A DNA stretch of 64,000 nucleotides from Dallia pectoralis (lineage: Eukaryota; Chordata; Actinopteri; Esociformes; Umbridae), in assembly GCA_029465975.1 (NCBI GenBank), contig CM055750.1, positions 109,189 to 173,188 on the forward strand. The letters are read 5' to 3'. Positions 21,173-32,151 of the stretch are shown here, piece after piece (position 1 is the first letter of the stretch; every line of letters begins with the position of its first letter). The translations under genes were made by a program, and so were the position numbers. The notes under the pieces were generated by a model. The model was given only the letters and a program-made list of their open reading frames with translations. It was not told the origin of the DNA and did no database searches.

Positions 21173-24100
21173 GGCTTATCTGTAGAAACCAACTGTCTAC
21201 CAGGCTGGCACTAATATAAAGGGCTTATCTGTAGAAACCAACTGTCTACCAGGCTGGCACTAATATAAAGGGCTTATCTGTAGAAACCAACTGTCTAACA
21301 GACTGGCACTAATATGAAGGGCTTATCTGTAGAAACCAACTGTCTACCAGACTGGCACTAATATAAAGGGCTTATCTGTAGAAACCAACTGTCTAACAGA
21401 CTGGCACTAATATAAAGGGCTTATCTGTAGAAACCAACTGTCTACCAGACTGGCACTAATATAAAGGGCTTATCTGTAGAAACCAACTGTCTACCAGACT
21501 GGCACTAATATAAAGGGCTTATCTGTAGAAACCAACTGTCTACCAGACTGGCACTAATATAAAGGGCTTATCTGTAGAAACCAACTGTCTACCAGACTGG
21601 CACTAATATAAAGGGCTTATCTGTAGAAACCAACTGTCTAACAGACTGGCACTAATATAAAGGGCTTATCTGTAGAGACCAACTGTCTACCAGACTGGCA
21701 CTAATATAAAGGGCTTATCTGTAGAAACCAACTGTCTAACAGACTGGCACTAATATAAAGGGCTTATCTGTAGAAACCAACTGTCTACCAGGCTGGCACT
21801 AATATAAAGGGCTTATCTGTAGAGACCAACTGTCTAACAGACTGGCACTAATGCAAAGGGCTTATCTGTAGAAACCAACTGTCTACCAGGCTGGCACTAA
21901 TATAAAGGGCTTATCTGTAGAAACCAACTGTCTACCAGGCTGGCACTAATATAAAGGGCTTATCTGTAGAAACCAACTGTCTAACAGACTGGGACTAATG
22001 CAAAGGGCTTATCTGTAGAAACCAACTGTCTACCAGACTGGCACTAATATAAAGGGCTTATCTGTAGAAACCAACTGTCTACCAGACTGGCACTAATATA
22101 AAGGGCTTATCTGTAGAAACCAACTGTCTAACAGACTGGCACTAATATAAAGGGCTTATCTGTAGAGACCAACTGTCTACCAGACTGGCACTAATATAAA
22201 GGGCTTATCTGTAGAAACCAACTGTCTAACAGACTGGCACTAATATAAAGGGCTTATCTGTAGAAACCAACTGTCTACCAGACTGGCACTAATATAAAGG
22301 GCTTATCTGTAGAGACCAACTGTCTAACAGACTGGCACTAATGCAAAGGGCTTATCTGTAGAAACCAACTGTCTACCAGGCTGGCACTAATATAAAGGGC
22401 TTATCTGTAGAAACCAACTGTCTACCAGGCTGGCACTAATATAAAGGGCTTATCTGTAGAAACCAACTGTCTAACAGACTGGGACTAATGCAAAGGGCTT
22501 ATCTGTAGAAACCAACTGTCTAACAGACTGGCACTAATATAAAGGGCTTATCTGTAGAGACCAACTGTCTACCAGACTGGCACTAATATAAAGGGCTTAT
22601 CTGTAGAAACCAACTGTCTAACAGACTGGCACTAATATAAAGGGCTTATCTGTAGAAACCAACTGTCTACCAGACTGGCACTAATATAAAGGGCTTATCT
22701 GTAGAAACCAACTGTCTACCAGACTGGCGCTAATATAAAGGGCTTATCTGTAGAAACCAACTGTCTACCAGACTGGCACTAATATAAAGGGCTTATCTGT
22801 AGAAACCAACTGTCTAACAGACTGGCACTAATATAAAGGGCTTATCTGTAGAAACCAACTGTCTACCAGACTGGCGCTAATATAAAGGGCTTATCTGTAG
22901 AAACCAACCGTCTACCAGACTGGCACTAATGCAAAGGGCTTATCTGTAGAAACCAACAGTCTAACAGACTGGCACTAATATAAAGGGCTTATCTGTAGAA
23001 ACCAACTGTCTAACAGACTGGCACTAATATAAAGGGCTTATCTGTAGAAACCAACTGTCTACCAGACTGACACTAATATAAAGGGCTTATCTGTAGAAAC
23101 CAACTGTCTACCAGACTGACACTAATATAAAGGGCTTATCTGTAGAAACCAACTGTCTAACAGACTGGCACTAATATAAAGGGCTTATCTGTAGAGACCA
23201 ACTGTCTACCAGACTGGCACTAATATAAAGGGCTTATCTGTAGAAACCAACTGTCTAACAGACTGGCACTAATATAAAGGGCTTATCTGTAGAAACCAAC
23301 TGTCTACCAGACTGGCACTAATATAAAGGGCTTATCTGTAGAAACCAACTGTCTAACAGACTGGCACTAATATAAAGGGCTTATCTGTAGAAACCAACTG
23401 TCTACCAGACTGGCACTAATATAAAGGGCTTATCTGTAGAAACCAACTGTCTACCAGGCTGGCACTAATATAAAGGGCTTATCTGTAGAAACCAACTGTC
23501 TAACAGGCTGGCACTAATATAAAGGGCTTATCTGTAGAAACCAACTGTCTAACAGACTGGCACTAATATAAAGGGCTTATCTGTAGAAACCAACCGTCTA
23601 CCAGACTGGCACTAATGCAAAGGGCTTATCTGTAGAAACCAACTGTCTAACAGACTGGCACTAATATAAAGGGCTTATCTGTAGAAACCAACTGTCTACC
23701 AGGCTGGCACTAATGCAAAGGGCTTATCTGTAGAAACCAACTGTCTACCAGACTGGCACTAATATAAAGGGCTTATCTGTAGAAACCAACTGTCTACCAG
23801 GCTGGCACTAATGCAAAGGGCTTATCTGTAGAAACCAACTGTCTAACAGACTGGCGCTAATATAAAGGGCTTATCTGTAGAAACCAACTGTCTAACAGAC
23901 TGGCACTAATATAAAGGGCTTATCTGTAGAGACCAACTGTCTACCAGACTGGCACTAATATAAAGGGCTTATCTGTAGAAACCAACTGTCTACCAGACTG
24001 GCACTAATGCAAAGGGCTTATCTGTAGAAACCAACTGTCTAACAGACTGGCACTAATATAAAGGGCTTATCTGTAGAAACCAACTGTCTAACAGACTGGC

Positions 24101-25648
24101 ACTAATATAAAGGGCTTATCTGTAGAAACCAACTGTCTAACAGACTGGCACTAATATAAAGGGCTTATCTGTAGAAACCAACCGTCTACCAGACTGGCAC
24201 TAATGCAAAGGGCTTATCTGTAGAAACCAACTGTCTACCAGACTGATACTAATATAAAGGGCTTATCTGTAGAAACCAACTGTCTACCAGACTGACACTA
24301 ATATAAAGGGCTTATCTGTAGAAACCAACTGTCTACCAGACTGGCACTAATATAAAGGGCTTATCTGTAGAAACCAACTGTCTACCAGACTGGCACTAAT
24401 GCAAAGGGCTTATCTGTAGAAACCAACTGTCTACCAGACTGATACTAATATAAAGGGCTTATCTGTAGAAACCAACTGTCTACCAGACTGACACTAATAT
24501 AAAGGTCTTATCTGTAGAAACCAACTGTCTACCAGACTGGCACTAATATAAAGGGCTTATCTGTAGAAACCAACTGTCTAACAGGCTGGCACTAATATAA
24601 AGGGCTTATCTGTAGAAACCAACTGTCTAACAGACTGGCGCTAATATAAAGGGCTTATCTGTAGAAACCAACTGTCTAACAGACTGGCACTAATATAAAG
24701 GGCTTATCTGTAGAGACCAACTGTCTACCAGACTGGCACTAATATAAAGGGCTTATCTGTAGAAACCAACCGTCTACCAGACTGGCACTAATATAAAGGG
24801 CTTATCTGTAGAAACCAACTGTCTAACAGACTGGCACTAATATAAAGGGCTTATCTGTAGAAACCAACTGTCTAACAGACTGGCACTAATATAAAGGGCT
24901 TATCTGTAGAAACCAACTGTCTAACAGACTGGCACTAATATAAAGGGCTTATCTGTAGAAACCAACTGTCTAACAGACTGACACTAATATAAAGGGCTTA
25001 TCTGTAGAAACCAACTGTCTAACAGACTGACACTAATATAAAGGGCTTATCTGTAGAAACCAACTGTCTAACAGACTGGGACTAATGCAAAGGGCTTATC
25101 TGTAGAAACCAACTGTCTAACAGACTGGCACTAATATAAAGGGCTTATCTGTAGAAACCAACTGTCTAACAGACTGGCACTAATATAAAGGGCTTATCTG
25201 TAGAGACCAACTGTCTACCAGACTGGCACTAATATAAAGGGCTTATCTGTAGAAACCAACTGTCTAACAGACTGGCACTAATATAAAGGGCTTATCTGTA
25301 GAAACCAACTGTCTACCAGACTGGCACTAATATAAAGGGCTTATCTGTAGAAACCAACTGTCTAACAGACTGGCACTAATATAAAGGGCTTATCTGTAGA
25401 AACCAACTGTCTACCCGACTGGCACTAATATAAAGGGCTTATCTGTAGAAACCAACCGTCTACCAGACTGGCACTAATATAAAAGGCTTATCTGTAGAAA
25501 CCAACCGTCTACCAGACTGGCACTAATATAAAGGGCTTATCTGTAGAAAGCAACTGTCTAACAGACTGGCACGAATATAAAGGGCTTATCTGTAGAAACC
25601 AACTGTCTACCAGACTGGCACTAATATAAAGGGCTTATCTGTAGAAAA
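21173..25648. repeat. 49-bp minisatellite, about 91 copies
   Basis: Very homogeneous 49-bp units beginning GGCTTATCTGTAGAAACCAA. A small set of diagnostic variants (TACC/TAAC, GAAACC/GAGACC, AGAC/AGGC, ATATAAAG/ATGCAAAG) is shuffled among copies. A ten-unit block repeats at 490 bp: the GGGACTAATG variant at 21991 and 22481, and its left context at 21841 and 22331. Every frame contains stops, so no long ORFs arise. Confidence 0.97.
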
Positions 25649-25668
25649 TCTATAATATAATCTGGTCT

Positions 25669-25770
25669 ACAGATGTGGCACCTGGATATGTTTGCCCATT
25701 CATCAAAATGTGCATTTACCTCTGGTCTTTTTAATGGTTACTAGCAAACATATCCAGGTGCCACATCTGT
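25669..25770. repeat. Perfect 27-bp inverted repeat with a 48-bp loop
   Basis: The left arm 25669-25695 (ACAGATGTGGCACCTGGATA and on) and the right arm 25744-25770 are exact reverse complements. The loop is 48 bases. It starts about 20 bases after the 49-bp array ends. It could be a small foldback element or a hairpin transcript; no coding sequence is present. Confidence 0.9.
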
Positions 25771-26152
25771 TTTGTAGGAGAGAAATGGCCCTGACTAACG
25801 TGTATTTGCGGCGCTGGACAGAATGCTCTGAGGACAGGCTTACGCTGTCACAATTACTTAACCATTAAGGTTGGTTTCAGATTACACTACAACAGTGATT
25901 CAATTAATGATTAGGAAAAGGAAAGTGGGTGGGGTTAATAGACTAATAGCCAATTACAGTAACCCCAATCCACCACCTCACATAATGACTAACCGTTCAC
26001 AAATTAGGGAACAAAGAAGAAATACAAGAGGGAAACATGAGAGTCTGTATTGAACGCTATTCTATTTTGTTTTGGAAAAAATATGCGCAATGTAACAGCA
26101 AAGACATTCCAAAATGTTGTTTGTCTTCATGTTTTTCATTGGCCTACAAGCA
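25771..26152. other. Unique sequence, nothing recognised
   Basis: Single-copy sequence between the hairpin and the next array. Confidence 0.5.
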
Positions 26153-28070
26153 AACCAATATATTACCCCCCAACACCAATATATTACACCCCAAAACCAA
26201 TATATTACCCACCAACACCAATATATTACCCCCAACACCAATATATTACCCCCCAAAACCAATATATTACCCACCAACACCAATATATTACCCCCAACAC
26301 CAATATATTACCCCCAACACCAATATATTACCCCCAACACCAATATATTACCCCCAACACCAATATATTACCCCCAACACCAATATATTACACCCCAAAA
26401 CCAATATATTACCCCCCAACACCAATATATTACACCCCAAAACCAATATATTACACCCCAACACCAATATATTACCCACCAACACCAATATATTACCCAC
26501 CAACACCAATATATTACACCCCAAAACCAATGTAGTACCCCCAACACCATTATATTACCCCCAACACCAATATATTACCCCCCAACACCAATATATTACC
26601 CCCAACACCAATATATTACCCACCAACACCCCCAACACCAATATATTACCCCCAAAACCAATATATTACCCCCCAACACCAATATATTACACCCCAAAAC
26701 CAATATATTACACCCCAACACCAATATATTACACCCCAAAACCAATATATTACCCCCCAACACCAATATATTACACCCCAAAACCAATATATTACCCCCC
26801 CCAACACCAATATATTACCCCCAAACCAATATATTACCCCCCAACACCAATATATTACCCCCAACACCAATATATTACCCCCAACACCAATATATTACCC
26901 CCCAACACCAATATATTACACCCCCAACACCAATATATTACCCCCAACACCAATATATTACCCCCCAACACCAATATATTACCCACCAACACCAATATAT
27001 TACCCCCCAACACCAATATATTACCCCCAAAACCAATATAGTACCCCCCAACACCAATATATTACCCCCAACACCAATATATTACCCCCCAAAACCAATA
27101 TAGTACCCACCAAAAACCCCCAACACCAATATACCCCAACACCAATATATTACCCCCAACACCAATATATTACCCCCAACACCAATATAGTACCCCCCAA
27201 CACCAATATATTACCCCCAACACCAATATATTACCCCCAACACCAATATATTACCCCCAAAACCAATATATTACCCCCAAAACCAAACACCAACATATTA
27301 CCCCCAACACCAATATATTACCCCCCAAAACCAATATATTACCCCCAACACCAATATATTACCCCCCAACACCAATATATTACCCCCAACACCAATATAT
27401 TACCCCCAACACCAATATATTACCCAAACCAATATATTACCCCCAACACCAATATATTACCCCCCAACACCAATATATTACCCCCAACACCAATATATTA
27501 CCCACCAACCCCCAACACCAATATATTACCCCCAACACCAATATATTACCCCCCAACACCAATATATTACCCCCCAACACCAATATATTACCCCCCAACA
27601 CCAATATATTACCCCCAACACCAATATATTACCCACCACCAATATATTACCCCCATCACCAATATATTACCCCCAACACCAATATATTACCCCCAACACC
27701 AATATATTACCCCCCAACACCAATATATTACCCACCAACACCAATATATTACCCCCAACACCAATATATTACCCCCAACACCAATATATTACCCCCAACA
27801 CCAATATATTACCCACCAACACCAATATATTACCACCCCAACACCAATATATTACCCCCCAACACCAATATATTACCCCCAACACCAATATATTACCCCC
27901 AACACCAATATATTACCCCCAACACCAATATATTACCCACCAACACCAATATATTACCCCCAACACCAATATATTACCCCCCCCAACACCAATATATTAC
28001 CCACCAACACCAATATATTACCCCCCCAACACCAATATATTACCCCCAACACCAATATATTCCCCCCAAC
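26153..28070. repeat. C-rich 20-23-bp minisatellite, about 90 copies
   Basis: Units ACCAATATATTACCCCCAAC, with the C-run varying from three to eight and AACACC/AAAACC alternatives. Unit length varies because of the C-run, so frames drift. Long open frames on both strands are a by-product. Confidence 0.96.
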
Positions 28071-28366
28071 ACAAACACACACACATTATAGAGCTTAATT
28101 ACTGAAATATGGTGTTGATTATAGATAATAGGGTCCTTAAACGCACACACCATACAAGGCAACGAGATCACCTTCTGCTCTGGTACTCACACGGATATGG
28201 CCTCAGGTTTACTATAATGGAAACAGGGTGCCAGTTGCAGGAGACATTGTAAGTGCAGAGTTTAAACGTCTGTAACTAGATCCCAGGGAACATAAGGATA
28301 GGAAATATAGTGCTTAGGCTTCTCCTGCAGAGAGTTGTGAAATGAAACTGTGTAAAAACTCTCATT
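28071..28366. other. Unique sequence, nothing recognised
   Basis: Short single-copy segment that starts with a small CA run and leads to the Tc1-like element. Confidence 0.5.
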
Positions 28367-29525
28367 TACAGTGGATATAAACACACGCCTGTTAAAATGC
28401 CAGGTTTTTGTGATGTGAATAAATGAGACAAAGATAAATCATGTCAGAACTTTCTTTACTTTTAATGTGACCAATAACGAGAACAATTCAATAAAAAAAT
28501 ACAACTGACAAATGAAAACCATACGTGCTTGAGTGTACACACCCTCTTAGAACTGGGGGTGTGGCTGTGTTCAGAATTAACCAATCACATTCAAACTCAT
28601 GTTTAATAGAAGTCATTACACACCTGCCATCATTTAAAGTGACTCAGATAAATCACAAATATAGGTCAGCTGTTTCACTAGAATTTTCTGACATTTTCTT
28701 AGTTGCATCTCAGAGCAAAAGCCATGGTCCTCAGAGAGCTTCCAAAGCATCAGAGGGATCTCATTGTTGAAACATATCAGTCAGGAGAAGGGAACAAAAT
28801 AATATAGATATACCATGGAACACAGTGAAGACAGTCATTATCAAGTGGAGAAAATATGGCACAACAGATAAATTAACAAGAACTGGACGTCCCTCCAAAA
28901 CTGGTGAAAAGACGAGAAGGAAACTAGTCAGGAAGGCTTCCAAGAGGCCTACAGCAACATTAAAAGAGCTGCAGGAATTTCTGACAAGTACTGGCTGTGT
29001 GCTACATGTGACAACAATCTCCCTTTTCTTATGAAGAAAAACATCAAGCCCGGCTGAAGTTTGCAAAAACATACATCAAGTCTCCCAAAAGCATGTGGGC
29101 AAATGTTTTATGGTTTGATGAAACCAAGGTTGAACTTTTTGCATACCTTTTGCATACTGTTTTCCAAAAGGTATGTTTGCCGCAAAAACAATACTGCACA
29201 TCACCCAAAAAATGCCATGCCCACAGTGAAGCATGGTGGTGGCAGCATCATGCTTTGGGACTTTTTTGTTCAGAGTGCTGAAATAAAATTGAAAGGTGCT
29301 TCAACTAAGTAATAGTTTAAGGGTGTGCAAACTTATGCAACCAGGTTATTGTAAGGTTTCTCTTTTTAATTTCCCCCCCTCAAATATGTCAGTTTATTTT
29401 TCAATTTAATTGTTCACGTTATAGGTCACATTACATGTAAAGATGGAAAATGTTCGGACATTTTCTTCACATCACATAAACCTGGCATTTTTTCAGGAGT
29501 GTGTAGACTTGTCCTATCCACTGTA
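28367..29525 (+). mobile_element. Tc1/mariner-type DNA transposon, internally deleted, both ends present
   Basis: The ends are inverted: TACAGTGGATA at 28367 and its complement TATCCACTGTA at 29525, each with the TA dinucleotide expected as target duplication. The similarity continues inward past AATGCCAGGTTT...GTGATGTGA on the left and its complement on the right. The total length is about 1.16 kb against roughly 1.6 kb for complete fish Tc1-like elements. The transposase inside is broken and lacks its C-terminal third. Confidence 0.88.
28722..29309 (+). pseudogene. Tc1-like transposase remnant
   Basis: Transposase would cut and paste the element by binding its inverted ends. The N-terminal DNA-binding part is recognisable at 28825-29030 in two helix-turn-helix segments, with VIIKWRKYGTTDKL and the basic GRPSKTGEKTRRKLVRK stretch. 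After a gap and a frame change, the catalytic domain begins at about 29090 with SMWANVLWFDETKVELF, containing the first catalytic Asp, followed by the Lys-His-Gly-Gly-Gly-Ser segment near 29230. The sequence then jumps to the 3' noncoding region, so the second Asp and third acidic residue are missing. Several frameshifts and an early stop make this a clear pseudogene. Confidence 0.85.
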
Positions 29526-29846
29526 CATTTCCCACGCAGTTTGTGAAAACATTCCTGCCTTGTTGCTTTGCTTAATAATGACTAGTGAGCTCTAACCCAG
29601 TTGCTGACAATAAAGGCTGTTTTATCTGCTTAAAAAAGCATCGAAAGATCATAAAACCATAACAGCGAACAAACAAGTTTCTCTCACAGTAGGTAATTCC
29701 TCAGTGACATGTAGATGTACAAGGCTTAAGCCATTATATTTGCTATTTAATTAGGAATCATAAGAACAACTTTGTAGGTTTTGGTTAAAATATTCTCCAA
29801 CCAACATATAAAAGCTATTATCAAAATCAATGAACATTTACATTTA
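29526..29846. other. Unique sequence, nothing recognised
   Basis: Single-copy AT-rich sequence between the Tc1-like element and the second Rex3 copy. Confidence 0.5.
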
Positions 29847-30252
29847 CGGGTACAAGCGGCCGAAATGGGTTTTCTCAGAAAGGTGGCTGGCCTCTCCCTT
29901 AGGGATAGGGTGAGAAGCTCAGTCATCCGAGAGGAACTCGGAGTAGAGCCGCTGCTCCTTTGCATAGAAAGGAGCCAGTTGAGGCGGTTCGGGCATCTTG
30001 TACGAATGCCACCTGGGCGCCTCCCTAGAGAGGTGTTCCAGGCACGTCCAGCTGGGAGGAGACCTCGGGGAAGACCCAGGACTAGGTGGAGAGATTATAT
30101 CTCCACACTGGCCTGGGAACGCCTCGGGATTCCCCAGTCAGAGCTGGCTAATGTTGCCCAGGAAAGGGAAGTTTGGGGTCCCCTGCTAGAGCTGCTACCC
30201 CCGCGACCCGACCCCGGATAAGCGGTTGAAGATGAGAGATGAGAGATGAGAT
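29847..30252 (+). mobile_element. Rex3-like LINE, 5'-truncated copy with 3' tail
   Basis: This is the C-terminal end of the same LINE family seen at 9667-11325. The open frame reads RVQAAEMGFLRKVAGLSLRD, then SQLRRFGHLVRMPPGRLPRE, GRPRTRWRDY and ends LLPPRPDPG with a stop at 30219-30221. The tail (GATGAGA repeats at about 30230-30250) is the short simple repeat found at Rex3 3' ends. A truncated 5' end with intact 3' end is the usual outcome of target-primed insertion. The frame is intact over about 125 codons, so this copy seems younger than the first. Confidence 0.88.
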
Positions 30253-30333
30253 TTAGATTTTAACAGGGAGAACCCACAGTCAAACCCAAAAGGGTCAGTC
30301 CAGGACCGCAGGTCCAGCCCTGAATAGGCCTCG

Positions 30334-31208
30334 GTGGCTGAGAGGCCGCCATCTAGTGCGGCTGACAGGCCGCCATCTTGTGCGGCTGAGAGACCACCAT
30401 CTAGTGCGGCTGAGAGACCGCCATCTAGTGCGGCGGCCATCGTGGGCGCCGTCATGGCGGCGGCCATCGTGAGCGTAGTCGTGGCGGCGGCCATCGTGAG
30501 CGTAGTCGTGGCGGCGGCCATCGTGAGCGTAGTCGTGGCGGCGGCCATCGTGAGCGTAGTCGTGGCGGCGGCCATCGTGAGCGTAGTCGTGGCGGCAGCC
30601 ATTGTGGGCGGCGATGCGGCAGCCATTGTGGGCGGCGATGCGGCAGCCATTGTGGGCGGCGATGCGGCAGCCATTGTGGACGGTGGCGTGACGGCGGCAG
30701 CCATCTTGGGCGCGGGCGTGGCGGCGGGAGCCATCGGGGACGCTGGCGAGACGGCGGCAGCCATCTTGGGCGCTGACGTGAAGACGGCAGCCATCTTGAG
30801 CGCTGGCGTGACGGCAACAGCCATCTTGGGCGCTGGCGTGACGACGGCAGCCATCTTGAGCGCTGGCGTGACGGCAACAGCCATCTTGAGTGCTGGCGGG
30901 ACGGCGGGAGCCATCGTGGACGCTGGCGTGACGACGGCAACCACCTTGGGCGCTGGCGTGACGACAACAGCCATCTTGGGCGCTGGCGTGACGACGGCAA
31001 CCCCCTTGAGCGCTGGCGTGACGGCAACAGCCATCTTGGGTGCTGGCGTGACGGCGGCAGCCATCTTGGGCGCTGGCGTGACGGCAACAGCCATCTTGGG
31101 CGCAGGCGTGGTGGCGACCATCTCGGGCGCAGGCGTGGTGGCGACCATCTCGGGCGCAGGCGTGGTGGCGACCATCTCGGGCGCAGGCGTGGTGGCGACC
31201 AACTCAGG
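30334..31208. repeat. GC-rich coding-type repeat with 27-, 24- and 30-bp units
   Basis: From left to right: 27-bp units (GCGGCGGCCATCGTGAGCGT, five copies near 30455-30595), 24-bp units (GCGGCAGCCATTGTGGGCGG, three copies near 30593-30680), and about 17 units of 30 bp with GCAGCCATCTTGGGCGCTGG. All lengths are multiples of three, which fits expansion inside a coding frame. Confidence 0.9.
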
Positions 31209-31564
31209 CGCTGGCTCCTGTAAGTCCAGCCATGTCCTCCACCACGTCCTAATAACAGCTGAGGGCTGTTCATCCAACCCCTCCGGGGGTTTCTCTGTCC
31301 CTGACGTCGAGGGTCTTCCCACGGCGGGGGTAGTGGCTGTAGCTCCAGGGGTTTTCCTCCCCCTGTCTGCAGCCCCGGAGCAGTGGGTGGCTGTTCCTGC
31401 AGCACCAGGACCGTGGGTGTTCTCTCCGCGGACCTTCCTGAACACCCCGTTAGCTCCCCCCCAAAAATTTCTTTGGGGCGCTTCCGGGATGCCCTCATCC
31501 TTCCTTCATAGAAGGCCCGCGGACCCATCATAACTGGCCCTGAATGCCGCTTCGGTGGTTCCAC
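30334..31564 (-). pseudogene. Repeat-rich open region of the minus-strand LTR element
   Basis: I do not recognise a domain here. Two overlapping minus-strand frames are open. One runs 31564-30452 and starts MEPPKRHSGPVMMGPRAFYE, becoming rich in Pro-Arg-Trp. The other opens at 31445 and becomes a repeat of Ala-Val-Thr-Pro-Ala-Pro-Lys-Met type, reading on through the Rex3 tail to 30195. Similar KMA-rich, proline-rich repeats occur in LTR-element ORFs of other fish as I remember them, which favours the second frame, but the first has the better start. The plus strand is also open for 399 codons because of the repeat, so openness alone proves nothing. Confidence 0.4.
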
Positions 31565-31736
31565 CGTAGCATACGGCCGGAGACGTAGCCACCGCTCCTG
31601 TGGTGTCTCCAGCCGATTCCACTCCCACCGCTCCGTGGGGCGACGGCGAGTTTCATCCGACGGGGCGCTATAGCTTGCCCCCCGTGGAATCCACTCACCG
31701 TCTGGCTCTGCTGGCGTTCTTTATGGCTTCGCATTC

Positions 31737-32151
31737 TGTCACGACCGCTGTAGGGTGTAGTGCAGGTGAAAGCCATGTGCAGAGCCAGGTAATCCGTTCA
31801 ACAAGGTTTATTTCTGCACAAACATAAAACAAACCGAAAACGGCGACAAAAGGCTAAATGGCTAAACTGAAATGAAAGTGCGCATATGTAGCGTCTTATA
31901 AATATACAGTTCCCAAAACCATTGCAACCTATTTCCCAAACAAACACTCACCTCTAAAATAACGTGTGACATGTAACAATGCCAAGCAACGAGTGCACTG
32001 CTCGCGACCCTCTTATATCCCAGATAAAGTGACAGATTACTAACAGCTGTGACCACGTGAAAGAGGAAGTAATCACAGCTAGTGAGAACAAAAACACGGA
32101 AGTGGATCACCGAAATGGAAGTGTAGCAACGCCACCACACCAATCGTGACA
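31737..32151 (-). repeat. 5' LTR of the minus-strand element
   Basis: The ends are TGTCACGA and TCGTGACA, giving TG...CA termini on either strand and about 415 bp. On the minus strand a TATA-like box (32013-32018) is followed about 200 bases later by AATAAA (31807-31812), the order expected for U3-R-U5. No tRNA primer site starting TGG is seen directly inside the LTR, so the priming tRNA is unclear. Confidence 0.72.

Larger units (their letters stand above)
30255..32151 (-). mobile_element. Minus-strand LTR retrotransposon fragment (5' LTR, leader, repeat-rich ORF)
   Basis: Read on the minus strand the fragment starts with an LTR (31737-32151), continues through a leader (31565-31736) and enters a long GC-rich, repeat-built open region down to about 30330. 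No gag zinc knuckle, protease, integrase or reverse transcriptase is present, so only the 5' end of the element remains. The left boundary near 30255 abuts the tail of the Rex3 copy. GC content is far above that of the surroundings. Confidence 0.6.
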
